Shown here piece by piece: positions 19,501-28,590 of a stretch of 64,000 bases of DNA (position 1 is its first letter; the number at the start of each line of letters is the position of its first letter). The translations under genes and the position numbers were made by a program. The notes below the pieces were generated by a model, which was not told where the DNA came from, ran no database searches, and worked only from the letters and a program-made list of their open reading frames with translations. Source of the stretch: JAJPJE01 sp963724985 (lineage in GTDB: Bacteria; Acidobacteriota; Terriglobia; Terriglobales; Acidobacteriaceae); contig CAVRWV010000026.1 in assembly GCA_963724985.1 (NCBI GenBank), positions 1 through 64,000 on the forward strand, read 5' to 3'.

Positions 19501-20161
19501 TGAATTCCGCAATCGATTCAATCGATGGATAGATGAGAATCGTGCGGTTCGAACCGGTGTCGTTGTTATTGGCGCCATCAATCAGGTAAAGATTGTTGGT
19601 GGTGGCATTTCCGTTTACGGAAAAGTCAACGCCCGCCTGCAGACCTTTGTTCTTGCTGTCGAAGTTGTTCGCCGCGGAAACGCCAGGCGCCAACTGCGTC
19701 AACTGCACAAAGCTGCGTCCATTCAGAGGCAGTTCACGAACCTGCTGTCCTTCGACGGTTTCGCCGAGAGACGCATTGTCCGTTTGCACCTGAATAGCAT
19801 TGGCTTCTACGTCGACGTGCTCGGTCGCGCTACCAACTTGCAATTTGACATCTGCAGTCGTGGTAGTGGACGCGTGTACTTCCACGCTGTTGGTGACCGA
19901 CTCTTTGAAGTTCGGAGCCTTCACCGTTAATTGATATGTTCCCGTCGGCAAGCCTTCAAATCTGTAGTCGCCGCCGGAACTTGTATTCATTGTGCGCGTA
20001 GTGCCAGTCGCGGTATTGGTGATAGTCACTGGGACATTTGCTGCTACCGCCCCAGTTTGATCTGTCACTGTACCCGTGACGATGCCTGTGGTCACCTGAG
20101 CGTATGCAGGTAACAGCAAGCAAGCTACGCAGAGAATCATCGAAACGATATAGCGTCTCAT
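16589..20161 (-). pseudogene. Oar-like TonB-dependent receptor with carboxypeptidase-regulatory N-domain, two frame breaks
   Basis: The main frame (20161-17117, 1014 codons) has a signal peptide, a carboxypeptidase-regulatory-like domain at about residues 22-110 (IVTGTVTDQTGAVAANVPVTI, DYRFEGLPTGTYQLTV), a plug domain at about 120-240 and a beta-barrel. It ends abnormally after GGWELGLISTEAMGN. The barrel continues in the next frame as ITVWQNGLSENGNLRNG, so one shift lies at about 17141-17160. That frame is lost again after NQVNCG (about 16734-16747). In the third frame the sequence reads ADATGKYNPCSPTNNV onward and ends QIQYGVHLTF, a classic outer-membrane C-terminus with terminal Phe, at the stop 16589. 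Such receptors import or bind large ligands at the outer membrane; here glycans are likely from context. Confidence 0.88.
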
Positions 20162-20619
20162 CGGGTCTCCTGCTTCATCTTTCTTATGCCGATCTTTTGG
20201 CTTCTTTACTGCTTTTCACTTATTGATTGAAGCTCACTGCAGACCGGGATTCGCAGTGCCCTGTTGAGGAGTTCTTCGGGGTTAGTTGGTCAACCCCTTC
20301 CCCAAGCCTGAACGTATAGTGCAATACATGTGTTCTTCGACACTTAGTATTTTTGTACTATACGAGTCGGGTTGTACAACTACTCTGGCGTGCATGTCAA
20401 GAAATTCTGCGGCAGCTAATCCCTGTGAATCCCTTGCGGGGATGGCACTTGGCCGATTTGTGACGTCTACTTTCCTCGCCCTTGATCGCCGCAAGTGACT
20501 AGTACTTTCTAATTAGCTGATTTTTCAACGGCTTCCCTGCTTCCGAACCTCGCACCGACAGACCAAGCGGGGATATGCAACCACAGCACATCCCCGTCTC
20601 TAGTTAGTTATCGCCTTTG
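20162..20619. other. Intergenic region upstream of the Oar-like receptor
   Basis: 458 bases without a convincing gene. It contains an inverted pair CGTATAGT (20313-20320) / ACTATACG (20357-20364), a 10-bp palindrome GTTGTACAAC (20371-20380), and near the GH30 end a hairpin (cggggatatg 20568-20577 with cacatccccg 20587-20596) that may end the GH30 transcript. The receptor promoter must lie here, but no pair of -35/-10 boxes stands out. Confidence 0.5.
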
Positions 20620-22050
20620 CTATCGCCAAGCTAATGTCGTGACCGATTTGGGAAGAAGCTCCACCACCGCGCTCTTTGCGCCGTCACTCAGCGCAATCTT
20701 CCTCGACTCCCCGGAATTGGTTACCACAACCACATTTCCGCCGTCGGGATTAGAAAATGCCACGTGCGTGACATCCGCTATATCGCCTGACGATTCAATT
20801 CGCGTCGCGCCCTGACGCACACTTCGCGAATAGTGCGCGAATGCCCAGTACTGGCCGCTGCGTGTGACTTTTTTCGTTTGCGAATTTACAGTCACTACGC
20901 CGCCGCACGGAAACGGCCCGATATTCGGCTTGCCCACCTCATCGAGCACCAGGTTCCAAGCGATGATGCAGCGCCCGGAATTCCGCAGCACGCCGGTAAA
21001 CGTATTGCTCCACTTCACCCAATCGGTTTCGTAATCGGGAGCCGTGTAGTCCGGGCCACCTTCGGTCCAGTACATTTCCGCATCGGGATGAACCGCCAGC
21101 ACCTTCTGCATCCACTCGGGCTTGCCCAGGTATCCATGCCATGCGATCGATTTCGTGTACTTCTGCACATTCGGGTCGTCCAATTCGCAGATTGCGCGCC
21201 CCCACAAGTTGTAGTTGTGATCGATCAGCCAGATCTTCGTTTTCAAACCAGCTTTTTCGATCGACGGACCCAAGTCTTCACCTACGAACTGCACTTCGAT
21301 TTCCTGCGGCCATGAGCACGCAGGCATCTTGCCATCCTGATCCGTGTCCACTTCATTCTGCGAGCTGACGGCATTCACCACCACGCCTTCGCCCTGATAT
21401 GCCTGCAGGAACTTCACCATGTACTGCGCGTACACGCCGAGATGACTGCGCGAGATCGTTCCTCCTAATAGCGTGTTCTTGGTGGACTTCATCCATCCCG
21501 GAGGGCTCCAGGGTGTACCTAATAAGAAGAGGTCGGGATTGTATTGCCTCGCGCTGCGCAGCGTTGGCAGGATGTACTCGCGATCATGTTCGATGGAGAA
21601 GCGCTTCAATTCCGGGTCAGGCTCGCCGTCGTTGTAGCTGTACGCAAAGCGCGAATAATCGCTCGATCCGATACAAACGCGCCCTACGCTGAGTCCCATC
21701 TGCGATGGATCAAACAGCTCATGCAGCAGTTCTTCGCGCGCAGCTTGCGGCATCTGGTGAACGTTCCAACATGCTGCATCAGTGAACGCACCACCGAAGC
21801 CGAGAATCGGCTGGTACTTCTTGCTCGCATCAACAGTGATGGCCTCGCCAGTCCCGGGACCTGAACTCCATCCAATTTTCGGCTGCTCCGCGTAACGTTT
21901 GGCTTCGTTGGTGACGAAGACTTGCAGGCCTGAACCTCCTGAGCTTGTCTGGGCCGCGAAGGCCTTGGTGGGAAGTGCTTCCGATATGGACGCCAGAGCC
22001 GCAGTGGCGCCGGCAATCTGTAGAAATTCACGACGAGTACGAGATGACAT
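20620..22050 (-). CDS. Glycoside hydrolase family 30 enzyme (glucosylceramidase-like), Tat-exported
   Basis: A 476-residue enzyme. The N-terminus has a twin-arginine signal (SSRTRREFLQIAGATAAL, then Ala-rich). The GH30 (beta/alpha)8 barrel plus side beta-domain follows, with YQPILGFGGAFTDAACWN, LLGTPWSPPGWMKS, SQNEV carrying the likely acid/base Glu, and EMYWTEGG carrying the nucleophile Glu. The C-terminal beta-sandwich ends in LPKSVTTLAWR. Family members cleave beta-1,3-, beta-1,6- or other beta-glucosidic links. The ribosome site aagggag lies before the ATG. It adds a second extracellular glucan-active enzyme to the GH9/GH94 block. Confidence 0.94.
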   Translation of the reverse strand: MSSRTRREFLQIAGATAALASISEALPTKAFAAQTSSGGSGLQVFVTNEAKRYAEQPKIGWSSGPGTGEAITVDASKKYQPILGFGGAFTDAACWNVHQMPQAAREELLHELFDPSQMGLSVGRVCIGSSDYSRFAYSYNDGEPDPELKRFSIEHDREYILPTLRSARQYNPDLFLLGTPWSPPGWMKSTKNTLLGGTISRSHLGVYAQYMVKFLQAYQGEGVVVNAVSSQNEVDTDQDGKMPACSWPQEIEVQFVGEDLGPSIEKAGLKTKIWLIDHNYNLWGRAICELDDPNVQKYTKSIAWHGYLGKPEWMQKVLAVHPDAEMYWTEGGPDYTAPDYETDWVKWSNTFTGVLRNSGRCIIAWNLVLDEVGKPNIGPFPCGGVVTVNSQTKKVTRSGQYWAFAHYSRSVRQGATRIESSGDIADVTHVAFSNPDGGNVVVVTNSGESRKIALSDGAKSAVVELLPKSVTTLAWR

Positions 22051-22250
22051 GGTCTCCCTTCTGAAAAGGAAAATGGCAGAGCAGTGTACCGCACCAGTGC
22101 GGAAACATCTGTATCAGCGGGGATTCTTCCAGAGAGAGTCCCGGCCCAAATACCGGGAAAAATTAATTGGGACTGTTAACTAACGTCTTGGGACGAACGT
22201 CGTCCAAGTAACAGGCAGACGAAAAAGGGCCTCAAACAGGAGTAGAAGTT

Positions 22251-22487
22251 ATGTTGAGCAACGACAATCGCAATCGGATCTTTGGGGCCTCCCTGGTATT
22301 TGCCGGCATCGTCGGCCTCATCGCGCCGCCTCTTCCCGCCGCGCGTATGTGCCCCACTGAACTGCTCAGCAAGGCCGGAGTGCACGTCAGCTATATCGCG
22401 CCTCCTGCGCCGCCGCGTGCACCTCGTGCGCCGCAGGTGAAGGTTATTAACGCACGTGCTCTGAAGCTGGCTCTGCCCACACTCTAG
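22251..22487 (+). CDS. Small Pro/Ala-rich protein with one hydrophobic segment, unknown function
   Basis: A 78-residue frame opened by an ATG with a good ribosome site (aggag). Residues 8-32 are hydrophobic (RIFGASLVFAGIVGLIAPPLPAA) and could be a signal or anchor. The middle is unusually Pro/Ala/Arg-rich (APPAPPRAPRAPQ) and the tail is basic. I do not recognise a family. The clean ribosome site and same-strand position ahead of two well-formed genes argue that it is real. Confidence 0.6.
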   Translation: MLSNDNRNRIFGASLVFAGIVGLIAPPLPAARMCPTELLSKAGVHVSYIAPPAPPRAPRAPQVKVINARALKLALPTL

Positions 22488-22593
22488 TCGCGCATGGCGA
22501 CTCTGGTTCTGCTCGCTCCCGCTCGAATTGACCACCCTGAATAGCCACAGCGATAATGGAATCGCCTGGTAATCCGCTCAACGGTGGTGAAAA

Positions 22594-22824
22594 GTGACCG
22601 AACCGAAATCGAAACAATCCTGGGAAGACTTCAGCGAACGCGTAGGCCGCGAGATCGGCAAAGCAGCCGGCGAGGCCGAGAAGGAAGCCGAACGGCTGAT
22701 CGCCTACATCAACTCCGATGTAGTTCCTGCAGTCCGTACCCAATCCACTCGTGCATTACGAGTCGCTGCCGAGAAGATGGCGCAGTTCGCCGATTACCTC
22801 GACGATCAAAAGAAAAAGCGCTAA
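22594..22824 (+). CDS. Small charged helical protein, unknown function
   Basis: 76 residues from a GTG at 22594. It is highly charged and predicted to be helical (WEDFSERVGREIGKAAGEAEKEAERL), with no signal peptide. The stop overlaps the ATG of the RlpA gene (TAATG), so the two are translationally coupled. That coupling is the main support for the call. It could be a cytoplasmic helper or a protein bound to the membrane surface; no family recognised. Confidence 0.65.
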   Translation: MTEPKSKQSWEDFSERVGREIGKAAGEAEKEAERLIAYINSDVVPAVRTQSTRALRVAAEKMAQFADYLDDQKKKR

Positions 22825-23564
22825 TGCGCTCCCGGGCTCTTGTCGCGGTTCTGGGAATTCTGATTCTGCTGGCAGGCTGCGGCGGACGCAAGACCACAAC
22901 CGCTAAGCTTCCACCACCACCCCCTATCGCGAACACTTCCTCTACCGAAACGACAAAGGCAGAGTCGCCGACCAAACCATCCGAACAGGAAGATGAATTC
23001 GGGCCCGACTCCAAGCCCTTGCTCACGCAAACCGGCATGGCAAGCTGGTACGGGCCTCCCTATCACAACCGGCGAGGCGCAAACGGCGAAGTCTTCGACA
23101 TGAATGCGCTCACCGCGGCTCATCTGACGTTCCCAATGAACTCGATCGTCCGCGTGACGAATCTGAAGACGCATCATTCGACGATTGTGCGTATCACCGA
23201 TCGCGGCCCCTTTGTTCCCGATCGCGTGATCGACCTGTCCGCCGCAGCGGCGAAAGCCGTCGACGTCTGGCGTCCCGGCACCGCACCTGTCCGGCTTGAT
23301 CTATTGAAGACTCCGAATGATCTCGGCATTCCTGGCCGCTGGTGTGTGCAGATCGGCGCTATTAAAGACGAAAAGGAAGCGCTGCACCTGAAAGAAAAAC
23401 TCATTCGCCGTTATCGCACCGCGCAGGTGCTCGAGTTCCGCAGCCCCGTGGGAGATTACTGGGTTCGAGTGCGGGTTGCTGAAGACGACAAGCGCCGCGC
23501 CGAAGAGGTTGCCCGCGAGAATTCCGCTCCCGAAGGCAATGTCTTCCTGGTGCGTTTAGACTGA
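22824..23564 (+). CDS. rlpA: RlpA-like lipoprotein (double-psi beta-barrel plus SPOR domain)
   Basis: 246 residues from the ATG at 22824; longer upstream starts would overlap the preceding gene and bury the lipobox. The signal LVAVLGILILLAGC has a lipobox cysteine at about residue 19. A Pro/Thr-rich linker leads to the RlpA double-psi barrel at about 70-160 (GMASWYGPPYHNRRGANGE, then RITDRGPFVPDRVIDLS). A C-terminal SPOR domain at about 170-245 (RWCVQIGAIKDEKEALHLKEKL) binds denuded peptidoglycan at division sites. RlpA cleaves such strands as a lytic transglycosylase in some bacteria. The catalytic region is present here. Confidence 0.93.
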   Translation: MRSRALVAVLGILILLAGCGGRKTTTAKLPPPPPIANTSSTETTKAESPTKPSEQEDEFGPDSKPLLTQTGMASWYGPPYHNRRGANGEVFDMNALTAAHLTFPMNSIVRVTNLKTHHSTIVRITDRGPFVPDRVIDLSAAAAKAVDVWRPGTAPVRLDLLKTPNDLGIPGRWCVQIGAIKDEKEALHLKEKLIRRYRTAQVLEFRSPVGDYWVRVRVAEDDKRRAEEVARENSAPEGNVFLVRLD

Positions 23565-23573
23565 TATTGACTG

Positions 23574-23640
23574 GTGTAGCGCCGGCGTCCCGCGGGATGT
23601 TACGTGGGCCTCTGGCCCGCGCATCTTTGAACTTCAGAGC
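23574..23640. repeat. GC-rich palindromic intergenic element
   Basis: Between RlpA and the HIT gene lies a GC-rich stretch with two short inverted repeats (gcgccggcgtcccgcggg, and cgtgggcc-tct-ggcccgcg at 23603-23621). The style resembles dispersed palindromic elements of acidobacterial genomes. Only one copy is in the window. Confidence 0.35.
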
Positions 23641-23653
23641 AAGGAAGACCTCC

Positions 23654-23995
23654 ATGTCCGATTGCCTCTTTTGCCTCATCGTCGAGGGAAAGATCCCCTC
23701 GAAGAAAGTCTATGAAGACGATCGCGTATACGTCTTCGAAGACATCAACCCCCAGGCGCCCACACATGTCCTCATCATTCCGAAGGAACACGTCGCTGGA
23801 TTAAAGGAGGCCAAAGCCGAGCATGCCGAGATGATCGGCTACTTTAACCTCACGGCCGCGAAACTGGCAGAACAGCGAAACCTGGGCAAAGGATACCGCA
23901 CCGTGCTCAACGTAGGTCCCGACGCCGGGCAGAGCGTATTTCATATCCATCTTCACCTCCTGGGCGGACGTCCGATGGCATGGCCTCCGGGCTAG
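23654..23995 (+). CDS. HIT-family (histidine triad) nucleotide hydrolase
   Basis: 113 residues from the ATG at 23654 (ggaag upstream). HinT-like: it starts SDCLFCLIVEGKIPSKKVYED, has the core TVLNVGPDAGQSVFHIHLHLLGGRPM, and the triad HIHLH near residue 99 carries the nucleophilic His. HinT-type enzymes hydrolyse AMP-amine phosphoramidates in the cytoplasm. The paired N-terminal cysteines (CLFC) and a zinc-like DINPQAPTHVLIIP strand fit the family. Full length. Confidence 0.93.
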   Translation: MSDCLFCLIVEGKIPSKKVYEDDRVYVFEDINPQAPTHVLIIPKEHVAGLKEAKAEHAEMIGYFNLTAAKLAEQRNLGKGYRTVLNVGPDAGQSVFHIHLHLLGGRPMAWPPG

Positions 23996-24190
23996 TTCGA
24001 GCAGAACGACATCTCTTCCCAGAAATGCCCGCCGGCCTTCTCTAGAGCCGTGCACTGACTCGCGATCTCAATCCGAGATGTGCAGATTCCTCACCGCAAG
24101 ACAAAACTTGTAGTTTTGCCAGTCGAATCCACGTCCACCGATAGATACCCTGTCGATCGGCGTACTAGACGTTCCGACAGGAGACTCGTC

Positions 24191-25628
24191 GTGGCAAGCA
24201 AGTTCATACAACGTATCCGTGTTCTCCTTCCCTTAGTTCTTCTATTGTGCTTCACGCTTGCGGCTTGCAATCGAAACAAGCCCGCTGAGGCTAAGGCTGG
24301 CCTTGAAGAGGCAGTAAGCATCGCGACCGATGCCTACATCTACGGCTACCCGCTGGTCACGATGGACATGACGCGTAAACAAATGACGAATGTAGCTGTC
24401 CCTGCCGGTACACAAGCACCGATGGGACAGCTGGTTAAGATGCGAGCTTACCCGGACGCAAGCTATCGCACTGTCACGGCGCCAAATGCCGATACGCTAT
24501 ACACGACGGCCTGGCTGGACGTATCGCGCGAGCCTTGGATTCTGAGTGTTCCAGATATGGGCGACCGTTATTATCTGTTGCCCATGCTGAGTGGATGGAC
24601 CGAAGTGTTTCAGGTACCAGGAAAGAGAACAACCGGCGGGAAAGCTCAGAAATATGCGATCACAGGACCGGGTTGGTCAGGCCAACTTGCCGGATGGCAT
24701 CACCGAATACAAGTCTCCCACTGGCCTGGTCTGGCTTCTCGGACGTATCTATTGCACCGGGACCCCGGAAGACTACAAAGCAGTTCATGCGTTGCAGGAT
24801 AAGTTTTCACTTGTTCCCCTCAGTTCCTACGGCGAGTCCTACACTCCGCTTCCGGGAGAAGTGGACAACAACTTCGACATGCAAAAACCAGTGCGCGATC
24901 AAGTGGACGCAATGGGTATCTATGAATACTTCACTTATCTCGCGCGATTGATGAAGGCCAATCCAGCAGCCGCCGAAGATGCGCCTATGGTCGCGAGAAT
25001 GGCCCAGATCGGACTCGTACCAGGGCAGGATTTCGACAGCAGCAAGCTGGATGCATTCGACAAGGAAGCCATCAGGGCAATTCCGAAAGCGGCACAGCTG
25101 AAAATTATGGATTACTTCAAGCACGCGGGAGAGCGAGTGAATGGCTGGATGTTCACGACCAAGACTGGCCTCTATGGCACTGACTACATTCAGCGTGCTT
25201 TGATCACTGCAATCGGACTAGGCGCGAACCGGCCGCAGGATGCCGTCTATCCAACCGGTGAGAAGGACGCTGACGGAAAGGATTTCGACGCGGCTTCCAG
25301 CAAATACGTCATGCATTTCGACAAGGGCCAAATGCCTCCCGTGAATGGATTCTGGTCGCTCACGATGTATGACGAGAAATACTTCTTTGTGCCGAATTCA
25401 CTCAATCGTTACACCCTGAGCCAGCGCAATAAGTTCGTCACGAACCCTGATGGCTCCGTGGACTTGTACCTGCAAGCGGAGTCGCCGGGGAAAGCAAAGG
25501 AAGCGAACTGGCTACCGGCTCCCAAAGCGAAGTTCATTCCGATGTTGCGCCTGTATTGGCCGAAGGAAACCCCGCCTTCCATCATTGATGGAACCTGGAA
25601 GCCGCCAGCGATCGCATTAGCAAAGTGA
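24191..25628 (+). pseudogene. DUF1254/DUF1214 lipoprotein, frame broken near 24682
   Basis: The start is the GTG at 24191, with caggag seven bases upstream; it opens a lipoprotein signal (RVLLPLVLLLCFTLAAC). The DUF1254 part (AYIYGYPLVTMDMTRKQM, TVTAPNADTLYTTAWLDVS) runs to GPGWSG, where the frame is lost. Removing one base of the ggcc at 24680-24683 restores NLPDGITEYKSPTGLVWLLG in the frame that ends at 25628. The DUF1214 part (NGFWSLTMYDEKYFFVPNSLNRYTL) is intact. These proteins are widespread and secreted; their function is unknown. About 478 residues if repaired. Confidence 0.87.
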
Positions 25629-25803
25629 GAACGTTCAGAAATCGTTTGTCCTGATCGGGCGGGGCGCATCCGCTCCCTGATCCCAGTCCGCCAGCGCCCC
25701 CCATTCGCCGGTATCCACCCGTCATTCGCCGAAAAGTGCAAGTAACTCTCCCCCGTAAACACTAATCTCGCCATTGTTCGAAGTCATCGAGCTGGAGATT
25801 CAG

Positions 25804-26058
25804 ATGTTCGCGAGGAAACAAAAAGCAGCAATGCTCGACATCGGCGCCGGAACCACCCTCATCATCGTCGGAATCATCGGTGCGCTTGCTAAACTTGGTC
25901 TCTTCGATGACAGCCAGCTCCCGCATTGGTCGGCTGTTGAGCATTGGTGGCCGTTGCTGGTAATCATTGCTGGACTGATCATGTGGCTGTCGGATATGGA
26001 AGAGCTTCCAAAAACGCGACAGTCGCGTCACAAACTGGAGATCCCTTATGGCGATTGA
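25804..26058 (+). CDS. Small LiaI-like membrane protein
   Basis: 84 residues from the ATG at 25804 (ggag upstream). Two hydrophobic segments (AGTTLIIVGIIGALAKLGLF and WWPLLVIIAGLIMWL) flank a short loop, the LiaI/DUF5668-like hairpin pattern. The C-tail is charged. The stop overlaps the start of the next, larger LiaF-like gene by 11 bases, so it is the first gene of a four-gene envelope-stress operon. Confidence 0.75.
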   Translation: MFARKQKAAMLDIGAGTTLIIVGIIGALAKLGLFDDSQLPHWSAVEHWWPLLVIIAGLIMWLSDMEELPKTRQSRHKLEIPYGD

Positions 26059-26737
26059 AGGACGCAACAAAGCCCCGCTGATCGCAGGGCTCGTCGCCAT
26101 TGCGCTCGGCGGCCTCTTTCTGCTTGATACCTCCGGATACATTCACATCGGGAACCTTTGGAGCTTTTGGCCGCTGATCCTCATCGCGCTTGGATTGAAG
26201 GGACTAGTTGAGCCGGGCAATCGCTGCCGGTCAGGTGGCGTTATCGGCAGCGGCATCATGCTGATTTGGGGCCTCTTGCTACTCGCCGCCAGCCTTGGCT
26301 ACCTCGGGTGGGCAAACATGTGGCCTTGGTTCCTGATTGGCTTAGGGGCACTATTGATCTGGGAATACACACGTCCGAAACCTGCTGCCCTTCCCCTAAC
26401 TTCAGGAGTGCTTAACCCCGAGAGTGTGTTCGCTTCCATCGAGAGGATCATCGACGATCAGCAATTCAAACATGGGAACGCGTCAGCGGTCTTCGGAAGC
26501 GTGGAACTGGATTTCACGCAGGCCAATATCGAGGGGGATGCGGCGGTTCTCGACGTGAATGCCGTATTCGGTTCCGTCGAGGTTCGCGTGCCGCTGACCT
26601 GGAAGGTCGTCGTCGAGGCCAGCGCAGTATTCGGAGCATGCGAGAATCACACCCGCCCGCCTGTGCCTAACACACCGGCGAAGACGCTCATCATCAAAGG
26701 TGGCTCGGTATTTGGCAGCGTGGAGGTCAGGAACTGA
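26048..26737 (+). CDS. LiaF-like membrane protein with cell-wall-active-antibiotic response domain
   Basis: 229 residues. The N-terminal half has about four membrane segments (LIAGLVAIALGGLFLLDTSG, IGSGIMLIWGLLLLAASLG and others, DUF5668 type). Residues about 150-229 are the LiaF C-terminal beta-helix-like domain with repeated AVFGSVELDF, AVFGSVEVRVPLTWKV and GSVFGSVEVRN. LiaF proteins sense or damp envelope damage through a neighbouring two-component system, and here LytS and LytTR genes follow directly. Start and stop overlap or abut the neighbours, as in an operon. Confidence 0.9.
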   Translation: MAIEGRNKAPLIAGLVAIALGGLFLLDTSGYIHIGNLWSFWPLILIALGLKGLVEPGNRCRSGGVIGSGIMLIWGLLLLAASLGYLGWANMWPWFLIGLGALLIWEYTRPKPAALPLTSGVLNPESVFASIERIIDDQQFKHGNASAVFGSVELDFTQANIEGDAAVLDVNAVFGSVEVRVPLTWKVVVEASAVFGACENHTRPPVPNTPAKTLIIKGGSVFGSVEVRN

Positions 26738-26745
26738 CCTGAGCC

Positions 26746-27804
26746 ATGCACCCAATCCTCAGCCGCCCGCGACAGATGTTGTTATACGTCGTTCTGTGGA
26801 TTCCGCTCACCGCATTGCTTCTCTATCTGTTCCACGCGAGCGGCCTGTCCATACAGGAAGGCGGCATTGTGCTGTGCGTGTTGGTGCCGGTCTACGCGCT
26901 GATGTGCCTGCTCGCATGGTATCCCTGCCGTGCCACTCCGCTGCAACGCGCTGGAGTGGTTCGCATCGTCGCCACGCATTCAGCTGCCGCTCTTCTGCTA
27001 AGCGGAACCTGGATGCTTCTCGGCATGCTGTATGTCTCGGCATTGGTTTTGATCCAGCCGTTCCGCACTCTCTCTAATCATGCCAATCTCTACCGGCTGA
27101 TCTTTGTAACCGGCGTGCTGCTGTACCTGTTCTGGGTTGCGTCGTTTTATGTTCTGCTGTCGATGGAAGCCTCGCGCGAAGCCGAACTCCGCGCGACAGA
27201 AGCGCGCGTGCTCGCGCGTGATTCAGAGCTGCGCGCTCTGAAGGCGCAGATCAATCCGCACTTCATCTTTAACAGCCTGCACTCGATCAGCGCGCTCACC
27301 AGTGTCGATGCCGCCAAAGCGCGCGAGATGTGCATCACCTTGGCCGACTTTCTCCGCGCCACGCTCGGCATGGGCGAGAAATCTCTGATTCCCCTGAGCG
27401 AGGAACTCGATCTTGTTCATCGCTATCTGACGGTCGAGAAGATTCGCTTCGGCGCAAGGCTTTCGACAGAAGAGATCATCGACGACACGGCGCTAATGTG
27501 CCTGGTCCCTCCGCTAACCTTGCAGCCTCTGGTTGAAAATGCCATCGTGCACGGAGTCGCTCATCTGCCGGAAGGAAGCTCCATCCAGCTCCAGTGCAGT
27601 GTGACCGGCGATCGCCTGCTGATCACTATCGAGAATCGCTTCGATCCCGAATTCAAATCGAAAAGAAAGAGCGGCATAGGATTAGCGAACGTGCGCGAAC
27701 GAATTGAGACCCGTTACGGTAACGCTGCAAGTTTCCTGGCCGCCGCGAACAGCGATCGTTTCACTGTAACCATCAGTCTCCCCGTCGAGAGGAGTGCAGC
27801 GTGA
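26746..27804 (+). CDS. LytS-type sensor histidine kinase
   Basis: 352 residues. Four membrane segments fill about residues 11-140. A short helix leads to the His_kinase domain, with the H-box QINPHFIFNSLHSI (His about 172). The HATPase domain follows, with LVENAIVHG (N-box, about 263-270) and GIGLANVRERIETRYG (G-box). It autophosphorylates on signal and passes the phosphate to the LytTR regulator encoded next, whose start overlaps this stop by four bases. No extracellular sensor domain is present, so the LiaF-like proteins upstream may provide the sensing. Confidence 0.93.
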   Translation: MHPILSRPRQMLLYVVLWIPLTALLLYLFHASGLSIQEGGIVLCVLVPVYALMCLLAWYPCRATPLQRAGVVRIVATHSAAALLLSGTWMLLGMLYVSALVLIQPFRTLSNHANLYRLIFVTGVLLYLFWVASFYVLLSMEASREAELRATEARVLARDSELRALKAQINPHFIFNSLHSISALTSVDAAKAREMCITLADFLRATLGMGEKSLIPLSEELDLVHRYLTVEKIRFGARLSTEEIIDDTALMCLVPPLTLQPLVENAIVHGVAHLPEGSSIQLQCSVTGDRLLITIENRFDPEFKSKRKSGIGLANVRERIETRYGNAASFLAAANSDRFTVTISLPVERSAA

Positions 27805-28562
27805 GCGATCAGCAGAAAGTCCGCGCCATCATCGTCGACGACGAAGAACTCGCGCGCCAGGTATTGCGCGAACTGCTTGCCCCACATCCCGAAATCGAGA
27901 TTGTCGCCGAGTGCGCCAACGGCTTTGAGGCCGTGAAAGCAATCACCGAGTCAAAGCCCGATCTCCTCTTTCTAGATATCCAGATGCCGAAGCTCGACGG
28001 ATTCGAGGTCCTGGAGCTCGCCGGCATCGACATGGCGATCGTGTTCACGACTGCCTACGACGAATATGCGCTCAAGGCCTTCGAAGTACACGCCGTCGAT
28101 TACCTGCTGAAACCGTTTGGAGCGGAGCGTTTCGAAAAGGCATTGCAGCATGTTCGGGAGCGCACCGACCGTCCGGAGGCAGCACCCGCACAATTGGCGC
28201 AGGCTGCACGCGCTCCGGGAGACTTTCTTGATCGCGTGGTAGTGCGCGACGGGACGCGCGTGCACATCATCCCAACCGCCAAGCTCGAATACGTCGAAGC
28301 GCAGGACGATTACGTAGCTCTAGTGAGCGACGGTCACAAATACCTGAAGCAGCAAACCATCGCGAGCCTAGAAGCGGCGCTCGATCCGCACAATTTCCTG
28401 CGGATCCATCGGTCATACATCGTGAATCTGGAGCGCGTCTCGAAAATCGAACCCTACGGCAAAGACAGCAAGCTCGTAATTCTGACTGACGACATCCGCC
28501 TCCCCGTCAGCCGAACCGGCTACGAGCGGTTGAGGACAGTTCTGGATCGCCTCTCGCCATAA
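27801..28562 (+). CDS. LytTR-family response regulator
   Basis: 253 residues. Receiver domain at about 7-120: acidic pair VDDEE, phosphoacceptor Asp about 59 in LLFLDIQMPKLDGFE, then FTTAYDEYAL and the conserved Lys in DYLLKPFGA. LytTR DNA-binding domain at about 150-250: KLEYVEAQDDYVALVS, FLRIHRSYIVNLERV. It binds DNA as a dimer at direct repeats and regulates envelope or exoproduct genes. It is cotranscribed with its kinase (overlapping start). The target is unknown; autoregulation of the LiaF-like genes would be usual. Confidence 0.94.
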   Translation: MSDQQKVRAIIVDDEELARQVLRELLAPHPEIEIVAECANGFEAVKAITESKPDLLFLDIQMPKLDGFEVLELAGIDMAIVFTTAYDEYALKAFEVHAVDYLLKPFGAERFEKALQHVRERTDRPEAAPAQLAQAARAPGDFLDRVVVRDGTRVHIIPTAKLEYVEAQDDYVALVSDGHKYLKQQTIASLEAALDPHNFLRIHRSYIVNLERVSKIEPYGKDSKLVILTDDIRLPVSRTGYERLRTVLDRLSP

Positions 28563-28590
28563 CGAAATGGCAGCTCGGGAAAAAAGATTT

